Positions 6,494 through 12,546 of a stretch of DNA of 12,546 nt are shown here, in pieces. The DNA lies in NCBI GenBank assembly GCA_021799945.1, contig JAJYZK010000024.1, forward strand, positions 1 through 12,546. The letters are read 5' to 3'. Source of the stretch: Acidobacteriota bacterium (GTDB lineage: Bacteria; Acidobacteriota; Terriglobia; Terriglobales; Acidobacteriaceae). Both the position numbers and the translations under genes were made by a program. Numbering within the stretch: position 1 is the stretch's first letter; each line of letters opens with the position of its first letter. The notes beneath the pieces are model-generated. The model did not search any database. It saw only the letters and a program-made list of their open reading frames with translations, and was not told the origin of the DNA.

Positions 6494-7152
6494 CGCGAAT
6501 CCGTTTTCATCGCCAACTCGACGATCTGAAGGAGCGGCTTCTGGTTATGGCCGGGATGGCCGAACAGGCAATTCAACGGGCGGTGGAAGCCTACCGGGTT
6601 CGCGACCTCTCGCTCTGCGACCTGGTGGCGCGCAGCGAAGCCTCCATCAACAGCTTCGAGCGGGAAATCGATCAAATGGCGCTCGACCTTCTGGCCATGG
6701 AGCAACCGATGGCGATCGACCTGCGCTTCATTCTCGCCGTGATTAAAATCAACGCCGATCTGGAACGGGTCGGCGACCAGGCGGTCAGCATCAGCGAACG
6801 CGTCCGGGATCTGCATGCGCTGCCCGCAGTCGAACTCCCGGTGGACATTCCCCGCATGGCCGCTCTCGCCTCTTCGATGGTGCGCAGAGCGCTTCAGGGA
6901 TTCATCGAGGCCGACGCGGAGGTTGCGCAATCGGTTCTGGCCATGGATGACAGCGTGGATAAGCTCAACGACGCGGCTTTCTTTTCCCTCTCGGCCATGA
7001 TTCAAGAGCAGCCCCTGTATGCGCCGCAAGCGCTGCACGCGCTGCTGATCGCCCGCAACCTGGAGCGGGTGGGGGACCACGCGACGAACGTCGCCGAGGA
7101 TGTGATCTTCTGGGTGCGGGGGGCCGACGTTCGCCACCATCTGAGCGCCTGA
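6490..7152 (+). CDS. phoU: Phosphate signalling protein PhoU
   Basis: PhoU links the Pst transporter to PhoR and is needed to shut down the Pho response when phosphate is plentiful. It is cytoplasmic and works at the membrane. The 220 residues form the expected two three-helix repeats, each with a metal-binding-type motif: about 90-101 (DLERVGDQAVSI) and about 190-203 (NLERVGDHATNVAE), the latter followed by the typical IFWVRG. The start ATG overlaps the pstB stop as ATGA. It is last in the cluster, the usual place for phoU. Nothing unusual was seen in the motifs or length. A 147-bp gap with no further gene separates it from scpB. Confidence 0.95.
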   Translation: MTRIRFHRQLDDLKERLLVMAGMAEQAIQRAVEAYRVRDLSLCDLVARSEASINSFEREIDQMALDLLAMEQPMAIDLRFILAVIKINADLERVGDQAVSISERVRDLHALPAVELPVDIPRMAALASSMVRRALQGFIEADAEVAQSVLAMDDSVDKLNDAAFFSLSAMIQEQPLYAPQALHALLIARNLERVGDHATNVAEDVIFWVRGADVRHHLSA

Positions 7153-7299
7153 GCGCGCGCGATCGAACTCAAGGAATTGGAATCGCTGGCGCGGATTCCT
7201 GCGGCGTTCGGTCCGGCCTCCCAACGGCGGGCGGCAAGCCAAACAGAAGGGGCTTCGATACTATGTGTCGAGACGCCATTTTGTTGCGCCGCATTGTCC

Positions 7300-8247
7300 A
7301 TGAGCCTGAAAGCCAAGATCGAAGCAGTCGTATACGCAGCCGAGGAGCCGGTCACCCTCGCTCAGCTTGTTCAAGTGTTTGCCGACGAGATCGCGGAAGG
7401 CCTGGAAAACGGCGGCCTGCGGGAGAGTGAGCGTCTCGAGATCGACGGCCAGCCGGAGCGCGAGCTTCCGACGGCGGCTTTGGATTCCCTGCCGGAGCTC
7501 CTGCCGGATCCCCCCGCCGCCGAGGCGGCGCCGGCTGTGGAGGGCCCCGGTCCCGAAGCGGGCTTTGCTCTTCGCAGCGAAGACCTCGCTCCGGCTGCGG
7601 AGGCCGATGCCAGAAAGGCGGCCCGGCAGCGCGAGCGGAAGGCGCGGGAGGTGATCGCCGGCGTCCTCACCGAGCTGATCGGCGATTACAGCGAGAGCCC
7701 CAGGGGCATGGAGATCCGTGAGATCGCCGGCGGGTATCGCATGGCCACCAAACCGGAATATCACGATGCGGTTCGCAGCTTCGTCAAGAGTCTCAAGCCG
7801 CCCATGAAGCTCTCCCTGAAGGCCTTGGAGACACTGGCGGTGATTGCCTACAAACAGCCGATCACAGCTCCCGAGATCGGCGAGATTCGAGGCGTGGACA
7901 CCGGCGGAGTGCTGGCCGGCCTGATCGGCCGGAAGCTGGTGACCACCGCCGGGCGCAAGCAGGTGATCGGCAGACCCATCCTGTACAAGACCACCAAGGA
8001 GTTCCTGCTTCGATTCGGCCTGAAGGATCTGAACGAACTGCCGAGCATGGAAGAGTTCGAAACCATGGCCGGCGAACTGGAGGAGCAGGCTTCGGAAGCG
8101 CCCCCGGCGCCTCCCTTGTTTACGGAGGCGGAAGCCGCCCCCGAGCCGACGTCGCCAGCCGGCGGCGCGGCCTCTGAAGCCGGTGAAATGCCTCTGTCCA
8201 CCGAGGCCGCGGCGGAGCTGGAAGAATCCCGACAGGGCGAATCATGA
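7300..8247 (+). CDS. scpB: Segregation and condensation protein B, with an inserted linker
   Basis: ScpB binds ScpA and the SMC ATPase to form the bacterial condensin that compacts and segregates chromosomes. The 315 residues begin with MSLKAKIEAVVYAAEEPVTL, the first helices of winged-helix 1. Family signatures follow at about 142-150 (IAGGYRMAT), 172-199 (including ALETLAVIAYKQPIT and EIRGVD) and 219-252 (GRPILYKTTKEFLLRFGLKDLNELP). Between residues about 28 and 115 there is a long acidic Pro/Ala/Glu-rich insertion that most ScpB proteins lack, and the last 60 residues are an acidic low-complexity tail. ATG 7300 is chosen because the family's first helix starts right there; it lacks a good ribosome binding site, and the frame is open back to TTG 7177, where AAGGA lies too close. 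No scpA is adjacent. It overlaps the next gene as ATGA. Confidence 0.9.
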   Translation: MSLKAKIEAVVYAAEEPVTLAQLVQVFADEIAEGLENGGLRESERLEIDGQPERELPTAALDSLPELLPDPPAAEAAPAVEGPGPEAGFALRSEDLAPAAEADARKAARQRERKAREVIAGVLTELIGDYSESPRGMEIREIAGGYRMATKPEYHDAVRSFVKSLKPPMKLSLKALETLAVIAYKQPITAPEIGEIRGVDTGGVLAGLIGRKLVTTAGRKQVIGRPILYKTTKEFLLRFGLKDLNELPSMEEFETMAGELEEQASEAPPAPPLFTEAEAAPEPTSPAGGAASEAGEMPLSTEAAAELEESRQGES

Positions 8248-9116
8248 GCGGCTCCCGCAAACCGCGGACATTGGAGGAAGCGGCCGGGGCGCCGCAGGAT
8301 CGCAGGGAGGAGAGATTGCAGAAAATCCTCGCCTCGGCCGGCATCGCCTCCCGCCGCAAGTCGGAGGAATTCATCGTTTCCGGCCGCGTGCGGGTGAATG
8401 GAAAGACGGTTGCCGAGTTGGGAGCGAAGGCCGACCCCGACCGGGACCACATCCGTGTGGACGGAAAGCTTCTTCGTCCCGCCGTGCGCCTCCGTTACTT
8501 CATGCTCAACAAGCCCAGGGCGGTGGTGTCCACCGCGAGCGACCCGCAGGGGCGACGGACCGTGATGGAGTTCTTCTCCCGGACCGGACTGCGGCTCTTC
8601 CCGGTCGGCCGGCTGGACTACCAGAGTGAGGGGCTCCTGCTGTTCACCAACGACGGGGAGCTGACCAACGCCTTAAGCCGCCCGGCGGCAAAGGTCGAAA
8701 AGACCTACCTGGTGAAAATCGCCGGGACTCCGAGCCCGCGGGCGCTCGATCAGCTCAGAGCCGGGGTCATGATCGACAAAGGCCGCCCCGGAGAGCGCCC
8801 GGGACGGGTGATGACCCAGCCCGCCAGGATCCGGCTGGTGCGGGGAGGAGACAATCCCTGGTATGAGCTGTCGCTCACCGAAGGCAGAAACCGCGAGATC
8901 CGCAAGATGCTGGAGGAGGTGGGACACCACGCGGAAAAAATACGCCGCGTGGGATATGGGCCGCTGGTCCTCGACCTGCCTCCCGGAGAGATGCGGGAAT
9001 TGAGCGAGGAGGAGGTCCGCCTGCTCAAGCGCGCCGCGGGCGGACGGGCGGGCAAAGCGGCGGCCGGGGCGCCGAAGAAGGCGCGGCCTGCATTGCGCCG
9101 CGCGCCGCGCCGTTGA
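8244..9116 (+). CDS. rluB: RluB/RsuA-family rRNA pseudouridine synthase
   Basis: This enzyme converts uridine to pseudouridine in rRNA. The 290 residues contain an S4 RNA-binding domain (about 24-72, starting RLQKILASAGIASRRKSEEF), the catalytic domain with nucleophile D125 in VGRLDYQSEGLLLFTNDGEL, the KTYLVKIAG segment, and the GRNREIRKMLE motif of the RsuA/RluB/RluE/RluF group. About 20 residues precede the S4 domain. The C-terminal 35 residues are Lys/Arg/Ala-rich and probably disordered, perhaps aiding RNA binding. The scpB-rluB order with an ATGA overlap is a widespread pairing and favours RluB (23S rRNA, near position 2605 in E. coli) over RsuA. The exact target cannot be fixed from sequence alone. 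Confidence 0.9.
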   Translation: MSGSRKPRTLEEAAGAPQDRREERLQKILASAGIASRRKSEEFIVSGRVRVNGKTVAELGAKADPDRDHIRVDGKLLRPAVRLRYFMLNKPRAVVSTASDPQGRRTVMEFFSRTGLRLFPVGRLDYQSEGLLLFTNDGELTNALSRPAAKVEKTYLVKIAGTPSPRALDQLRAGVMIDKGRPGERPGRVMTQPARIRLVRGGDNPWYELSLTEGRNREIRKMLEEVGHHAEKIRRVGYGPLVLDLPPGEMRELSEEEVRLLKRAAGGRAGKAAAGAPKKARPALRRAPRR

Positions 9117-9139
9117 AACGGCGCGATGCAGGAGGAGAG

Positions 9140-9610
9140 ATGGAGACGGCGACGTTTGGAGCCGGTTGTTTCTGGGGGGTGGAGGCTCGCTTCCGTCAGC
9201 GGCCTGGCGTGATCGAGACGGCCGTCGGCTACGAAGGCGGCGCGCTTGAAAATCCCACCTACAAGGACGTCTGCACGGATCGCACCGGGCATGCCGAAGT
9301 GGTCCAGGTGGTCTTCGATCCCGCCGCCGTCGGCTACCAGGAGCTGCTCGATCTATTTTTCGACCTGCATGACCCCACGCAGCGCAACCGCCAGGGTCCG
9401 GATTGGGGCTCCCAGTACCGCAGCGTCGTCTTCTTTCACTCCCCCCGGCAGGAGGAGCTGGCCAAAGCGGCGATCGCCGCCCTGACCGCCTCCGGAAGAT
9501 TTGGGCGGCCCATCGTCACCCAGGTGGCGCCGGCGCAGACATTCTGGCGGGCGGAGGAATACCACCAGAAATACCTGGAGAAGCGCGGAGCGGCCTCCTG
9601 CCACATTTGA
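9140..9610 (+). CDS. msrA: Peptide-methionine (S)-S-oxide reductase MsrA
   Basis: MsrA reduces the S-form of methionine sulfoxide in proteins and free methionine using thioredoxin. The 156 residues begin with the catalytic motif GAGCFWGVE, with nucleophile C10. VGYEGG, GHAEVVQV, FFDLHDPTQRNRQGPDWGSQYRS and EEYHQKYLEK are all diagnostic and present. A Cys three residues from the end (C154, ASCHI) may be the resolving cysteine. I chose ATG 9140 because a strong AGGAGGAG lies 2-9 nt upstream; a TTG at 9113 overlapping the rluB stop is open in frame but would add nine atypical residues. It has no signal peptide, so it should be cytoplasmic. It lies 23 nt after rluB and may share its transcript. 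Confidence 0.95.
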   Translation: METATFGAGCFWGVEARFRQRPGVIETAVGYEGGALENPTYKDVCTDRTGHAEVVQVVFDPAAVGYQELLDLFFDLHDPTQRNRQGPDWGSQYRSVVFFHSPRQEELAKAAIAALTASGRFGRPIVTQVAPAQTFWRAEEYHQKYLEKRGAASCHI

Positions 9611-9632
9611 CCGGCGGAGCGCCGCTGCCGGT
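9610..9632 (+). other. GC-rich stem-loop at the msrA stop
   Basis: ACCGGC (9610-9615) pairs perfectly with GCCGGT (9627-9632), and an inner AGC/GCT can extend the stem across a two-base bulge. The first base of the stem is the last base of the msrA stop codon. No T-run follows, so it is not a standard Rho-independent terminator; it may reduce read-through or stabilise the mRNA 3' end, or be chance in GC-rich DNA. Confidence 0.25.
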
Positions 9633-9695
9633 GAAGGGCGATTCGGCAAGATCGGGCGATTCTGGATAGACTGGTCGCCGGCGGAGGTCGCAAAC

Positions 9696-11507
9696 GTGAG
9701 AGTCGCTCTGAAACGGATCGCATTGCCGCTTTTCCTGGTCCTTTTCCTGGTCCTGGCCGCCAGCCTTCCCCTGCGCGCCGACGGCCCCTATCCCGTCGCA
9801 ATGGAGCGCGGCGTGGCCGCGACGATGCGCGACGGCGTGATTCTCTATGCGGATGTTTACCGGCCGGACGCCGCGGGAAGGTTTCCCGTGCTGCTGCAGC
9901 GGACGCCTTACAACAAGGACGGCGAAGCCGCCTTCGGGATTCGCGCCGCGGCCCGCGGCTACGTTGTCGTGGTCCAGGACGTGCGGGGCAGATACACCTC
10001 GCACGGAGAATGGTATCCCTTCCGGAATGAGTCCAATGACGGTTACGATACCGTGGAGTGGGCGGCCGCGCTCCCCTATTCCAACGGAAAGGTCGGCATG
10101 TTCGGAGGCTCTTATGTGGGGGCCACGCAAATGCTGGCCGCCATCGCCACCCCGCCGCATCTCGCCGGCATCTGCCCCTTCGTCACCGCCAGCAACTACC
10201 ACCGCAATTGGACCTATCAAGGCGGTGCCTTCGAGCAGTGGTTCAATCAATCCTGGACGACCGGACTGGCGCAGAATACCGTGGAGCGCGCGCTGACCGC
10301 CGCGTCGGACGCGCTCACCGGCGATCGGACCGTTCCTCTCGCGCAGTACCCCCTGTTCAACGTTCCCTCCGCTTCCACCCCCGCGGAAATGACGCAGGAA
10401 TTCGCCCCCTACTATCTCGACTGGCTGGCCCATCCGGCCTTCGACGACTACTGGCGCCGGTGGTCGATCGAAGACCACTATGCGAAGATCCAGGTTCCGG
10501 CTCTCACCATCTCCGCCTGGTACGACATCTTTCAGGGCGGATCCCTGCGCAATTACCAGGGCCTCCGGGATGGCGCGGGGAATGAGGAGGCGCGCAGGAA
10601 TCAGCGTCTGCTGGTGGCCATCGGTGGACACGCCGGCGGCGGGCGCAACATCGGAGCCGTCGATTTCGGGCCGGCCGCGGCGGAGTTCGATGCGGACCGG
10701 ACCATCCTCGACTGGTACGACTATCTCTTCAAAGGGGCGCAAAATCAGTTCGCCAGCGGAAAACCGGTGCGAATTTTCGTTATGGGCCGCAACCTGTGGC
10801 GGGATGAAAGCGAATGGCCCCTGGCCCGTGCGAAGGAAACACGATTTTTCCTTGAGTCCAATGGGCGCGCGAACTCTCTGAACGGCGACGGCGCTCTTTC
10901 CACGCAGGCTCCCGGCGGGCTGGGGAAGCCTGCCGGCGCCTCTCCCTATGACCGGTATGTCTATGATCCCGCGAACCCGGCGCCCACCATCGGGGGTCCA
11001 CTGTGCTGCGACGCGGTCCATCTGCCGGCCGGTCCACGCGATCAGCGACCCGCCGAGCAGCGGCCGGACGTCCTGGTCTATTCCACCGCGCCCTTCACCG
11101 TGGATACGGAGGTGACCGGTCCGGTCCGGCTGGAGCTGTATGCCTCCTCCTCCGCGGTCGATACCGACTTCACCGCCAAGCTGGTGGATGTGGGGCCGGA
11201 CGGATTTGCCAGGAACCTGACCGAGGGCATCCTGCGGGCGCGCTACCGGGATTCGCAAGAAACGGCCAAGCAGCTCGTCCCCGGCAAGGTCTACAAGCTG
11301 GATATCGATTTATGGTCGACCAGCAATGTCTTTCTCGCCGGACACCGGCTCCGCCTGGAGGTAAGCAGCAGCAACTTCCCCCGTTTCGACCGCAACCCCA
11401 ATACCTGGGACGATCCGGAATCGGCGCAGAATTTTGAAAAGGCGACCAATACGGTCTTTCATGACGCCGCCCGGCCATCCGCGCTGGTGCTTCCCCTGGT
11501 TCCGTAG
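9696..11507 (+). CDS. Secreted CocE/NonD-family serine hydrolase (X-Pro peptidase S15-like)
   Basis: This is a 603-residue alpha/beta hydrolase of the cocaine esterase/X-Pro dipeptidyl-peptidase group, which cleaves esters, amides or acyl-peptide bonds. A signal peptide is visible: basic MRVALKR, a hydrophobic core to about residue 25 and a likely cut near LRA-DG (28/29), so it is exported. MRDGVILYADVYRP (about 45-58) is the family opening. The predicted triad is S139 (GGSYVG), D277 (WYDIF) and H312 (GGHAGG), matching S117, D259 and H287 of CocE in order. The C-terminal jelly-roll domain (about 470-600) includes FLAGHRLRLEVSSSNFPRFDRN. The GTG start has GGAGG 8 nt upstream; the frame is open back into msrA, but that part lies before the signal peptide. 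The substrate is unknown. The stop codon sits in a short tandem repeat. Confidence 0.9.
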   Translation: MRVALKRIALPLFLVLFLVLAASLPLRADGPYPVAMERGVAATMRDGVILYADVYRPDAAGRFPVLLQRTPYNKDGEAAFGIRAAARGYVVVVQDVRGRYTSHGEWYPFRNESNDGYDTVEWAAALPYSNGKVGMFGGSYVGATQMLAAIATPPHLAGICPFVTASNYHRNWTYQGGAFEQWFNQSWTTGLAQNTVERALTAASDALTGDRTVPLAQYPLFNVPSASTPAEMTQEFAPYYLDWLAHPAFDDYWRRWSIEDHYAKIQVPALTISAWYDIFQGGSLRNYQGLRDGAGNEEARRNQRLLVAIGGHAGGGRNIGAVDFGPAAAEFDADRTILDWYDYLFKGAQNQFASGKPVRIFVMGRNLWRDESEWPLARAKETRFFLESNGRANSLNGDGALSTQAPGGLGKPAGASPYDRYVYDPANPAPTIGGPLCCDAVHLPAGPRDQRPAEQRPDVLVYSTAPFTVDTEVTGPVRLELYASSSAVDTDFTAKLVDVGPDGFARNLTEGILRARYRDSQETAKQLVPGKVYKLDIDLWSTSNVFLAGHRLRLEVSSSNFPRFDRNPNTWDDPESAQNFEKATNTVFHDAARPSALVLPLVP

Positions 11508-11536
11508 GCTAGGTTCCGTAGGCTAGGTTCCGTAGG
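11498..11536 (+). repeat. 14-bp tandem repeat across the hydrolase stop codon
   Basis: The unit GGTTCCGTAGGCTA occurs at 11498-11511 and 11512-11525, then its first 11 bases recur at 11526-11536, giving about 2.8 copies without mismatch. The stop TAG of the hydrolase lies in the first copy, so each added copy brings another CCGTAG downstream. The unit is not a multiple of three and has no clear dyad. It looks like a slippage duplication; no function is evident. Confidence 0.9.
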
Positions 11537-11564
11537 TCGCGCCAGCGGCAGACGGGAGGTAAAA

Positions 11565-11591
11565 GCGCAGGCGCCCCAGCTCGCCTTGCGC
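11565..11591 (-). terminator. Stable hairpin after the hydrolase gene
   Basis: GCGCA+GGCG (11565-11573) pairs with CGCC+TGCGC (11582-11591) around an 8-nt loop, giving a nine-pair GC stem with one bulged T at 11586. It lies 58 nt past the hydrolase stop. On the + strand no T-tract follows. On the minus strand the stem is followed by TTTT (complement of AAAA at 11561-11564), so it looks more like an intrinsic terminator for leftward transcription, although no minus-strand gene is recognised to its right. Confidence 0.35.
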
Positions 11592-11744
11592 CGCGCTTCG
11601 GATCTGACCGGGGATTCGAGGGGGGCGGACAATCGACCTAAGCGCCGCCAATCTTCGGATGGTATCGTAGACGGGGTTCAATCGATTCGGAGCCTGCCAG
11701 CCACTCCTTTCGAGATACCGCACCGGAAATCGGCCGGGTGTCGT

Positions 11745-11762
11745 GCGCCCGCCGCCGGGCGC
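11745..11762 (+). promoter_or_regulatory. Hairpin in the leader of the MFS gene
   Basis: GCGCCCG (11745-11751) and CGGGCGC (11756-11762) form a perfect 7-bp stem with a 4-nt loop. It ends about 16 nt before the GGAGA ribosome binding site (11779-11783) and 28 nt before the ATG. It could slow or modulate translation, or be a chance GC stem. The rest of 11537-11790 shows no recognisable gene, tRNA or clear promoter; a 101-codon minus-strand ORF there (11523-11828) looks spurious. Confidence 0.3.
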
Positions 11763-11790
11763 CCTGCCGGAGAGCGTTGGAGACCTGATA

Positions 11791-12546
11791 ATGACCGATC
11801 CGCAAAGGCGGCCCTTCGCTGGCGGCATTCCACTGCGCTATCTCCTCGTTTTCTGGCTCTTTCTTCTCAGCGCCGTTGCTTTTCTGGATCGCACCAATAT
11901 CTCTATCGCCGGGGTGGAAATCGGCCGGGAATTCAAGATTGACAATACCCGGCTGGGATGGATCTTCAGCGCATTTCTGATCGGATACGCCGCCTTCCAG
12001 GTGCCGGGAGGCGTCCTGGTGCGGCGCTATGGACCGCGTCTGGTGCTGAGCATCGGCGTGGTCTGGTGGGGAGTGTTCACCGTGCTCACCTCCCTGGTGC
12101 CCCCGGGCATGGCCGGCGCCGTGTCGGTGCTGATTCTGGTTCGGTTGGCGCTCGGCGCGGGGGAGGCCACCATGTATCCGGCGACCAACCAGTTTGTGGA
12201 GCGATGGTTTCCGGTGGAGGAGCGGGGCAAAGCGAATGGTCTCATCTTCGGCGGAGTGGGCATGGGCTCGGGATTAACCCCCCCACTGGTCACCGCCATC
12301 GTGCTGCGATTCGGCTGGCGCGCCTCTTTCTGGATGAGCGCGGGCCTGGGTCTGGTGGTCGGCGCCGTCTGGTTTCTGGCCGCCCGGGATACGCCGGAGG
12401 AGCATCTGCGGGTGTCTTCCGCGGAGCTCGGGATTATCCGCCGGGGCCGCAGATCGGCCGATCCAGCTCCCGGGAAAAAATCCCCGACGCCCTGGTCGAA
12501 GATTTTGCTCAACAAAGACATCCTCGCCATCACCGCCAGCTATTTC
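11791..12546 (+). CDS. MFS transporter, ACS-like, 5' part
   Basis: The frame is open from ATG 11791 to the window edge, giving 252 residues, roughly the first half of a major facilitator carrier. The ATG has GGAGA 7 nt upstream. TM1 spans about 15-33 and is followed by FLDRTNISIAG (about 32-42), a hallmark of the anion:cation symporter (ACS) family. A motif-A-like GGVLVRRYGPR lies between TM2 and TM3, and GEATMYPATNQFVERWFPVEERGKANG covers TM4 and the following loop. A hydrophilic loop rich in basic residues (about 210-238) is the central loop between the two six-helix halves. ACS carriers commonly import sugar acids (hexuronate, galactonate, glucarate) or other organic anions by proton symport; the substrate cannot be named here. 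The C-terminal half lies beyond the window. Confidence 0.88.
   Translation, partial: MTDPQRRPFAGGIPLRYLLVFWLFLLSAVAFLDRTNISIAGVEIGREFKIDNTRLGWIFSAFLIGYAAFQVPGGVLVRRYGPRLVLSIGVVWWGVFTVLTSLVPPGMAGAVSVLILVRLALGAGEATMYPATNQFVERWFPVEERGKANGLIFGGVGMGSGLTPPLVTAIVLRFGWRASFWMSAGLGLVVGAVWFLAARDTPEEHLRVSSAELGIIRRGRRSADPAPGKKSPTPWSKILLNKDILAITASYF

Noticed and set aside
7179..7199. Inverted repeat GGAATC/GATTCC after phoU as a terminator
   Set aside because: Only six pairs around a 9-nt loop with no T-run on the + strand; too weak to call.
11523..11828. 101-codon minus-strand ORF in the gap before the MFS gene
   Set aside because: It overlaps the MFS start and both hairpins, resembles no known family, and has the Arg/Pro/Gly composition typical of shadow frames.
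1..12546. Defence island, CRISPR, mobile element or biosynthetic cluster
   Set aside because: No repeat-spacer array, transposase, integrase, restriction, toxin-antitoxin or synthase motif was found in any frame read.

Overview
The window is GC-rich, tightly packed bacterial DNA. Most genes lie on the + strand and many are joined by stop/start overlaps. The gene families (PhoB/PhoR, Pst, ScpB, RluB, MsrA, a secreted CocE/NonD hydrolase, an ACS-type MFS carrier) and a stand-alone receiver protein with an acidobacterial look suggest a member of the Acidobacteriota, perhaps Solibacter/Bryobacter-like. That placement is an inference from gene style and order; there is no rRNA or other phylogenetic marker here.

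Layout. (1) Positions 1-159 hold the 3' end of an unrecognised + strand gene, followed by a 16-bp perfect palindrome. (2) Positions 233-676 on the minus strand encode a single-domain response regulator, divergent from what follows across a 257-bp gap. (3) Positions 934-7152 are a phosphate-regulation and uptake cluster: phoB, phoR, pstC, pstA, pstB, phoU. pstA/pstB overlap as TAGTG and pstB/phoU as ATGA. There is no pstS, so the periplasmic phosphate-binding protein must be encoded elsewhere. (4) Positions 7300-9116 hold scpB and an RluB-family pseudouridine synthase, overlapping as ATGA, followed by msrA (9140-9610). (5) Positions 9696-11507 encode a secreted CocE/NonD-family serine hydrolase whose stop codon lies inside a short tandem repeat. 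(6) Positions 11791-12546 hold the 5' part of an MFS transporter gene that runs off the window.

How the genes work together. PstC and PstA form the inner-membrane phosphate channel and PstB is its ATPase. PhoU passes transport state to the PhoR sensor kinase, which phosphorylates PhoB to control phosphate-starvation genes. scpB-rluB-msrA are housekeeping functions (chromosome segregation, rRNA modification, methionine-sulfoxide repair) without a visible link to phosphate. The hydrolase and MFS carrier may serve use of external substrates.

No clearly new system is visible; these are largely well-known families. The points most worth a second look are: a C9 tract inside a possible 17-codon upstream ORF that overlaps the phoR start as GTGA; the missing pstS; a long low-complexity insertion in the first winged-helix region of ScpB; a stand-alone receiver with a basic tail next to phoB; and repeats or hairpins around the hydrolase stop and in the MFS leader. 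No tRNA, rRNA, CRISPR array, insertion sequence or integrase was seen.
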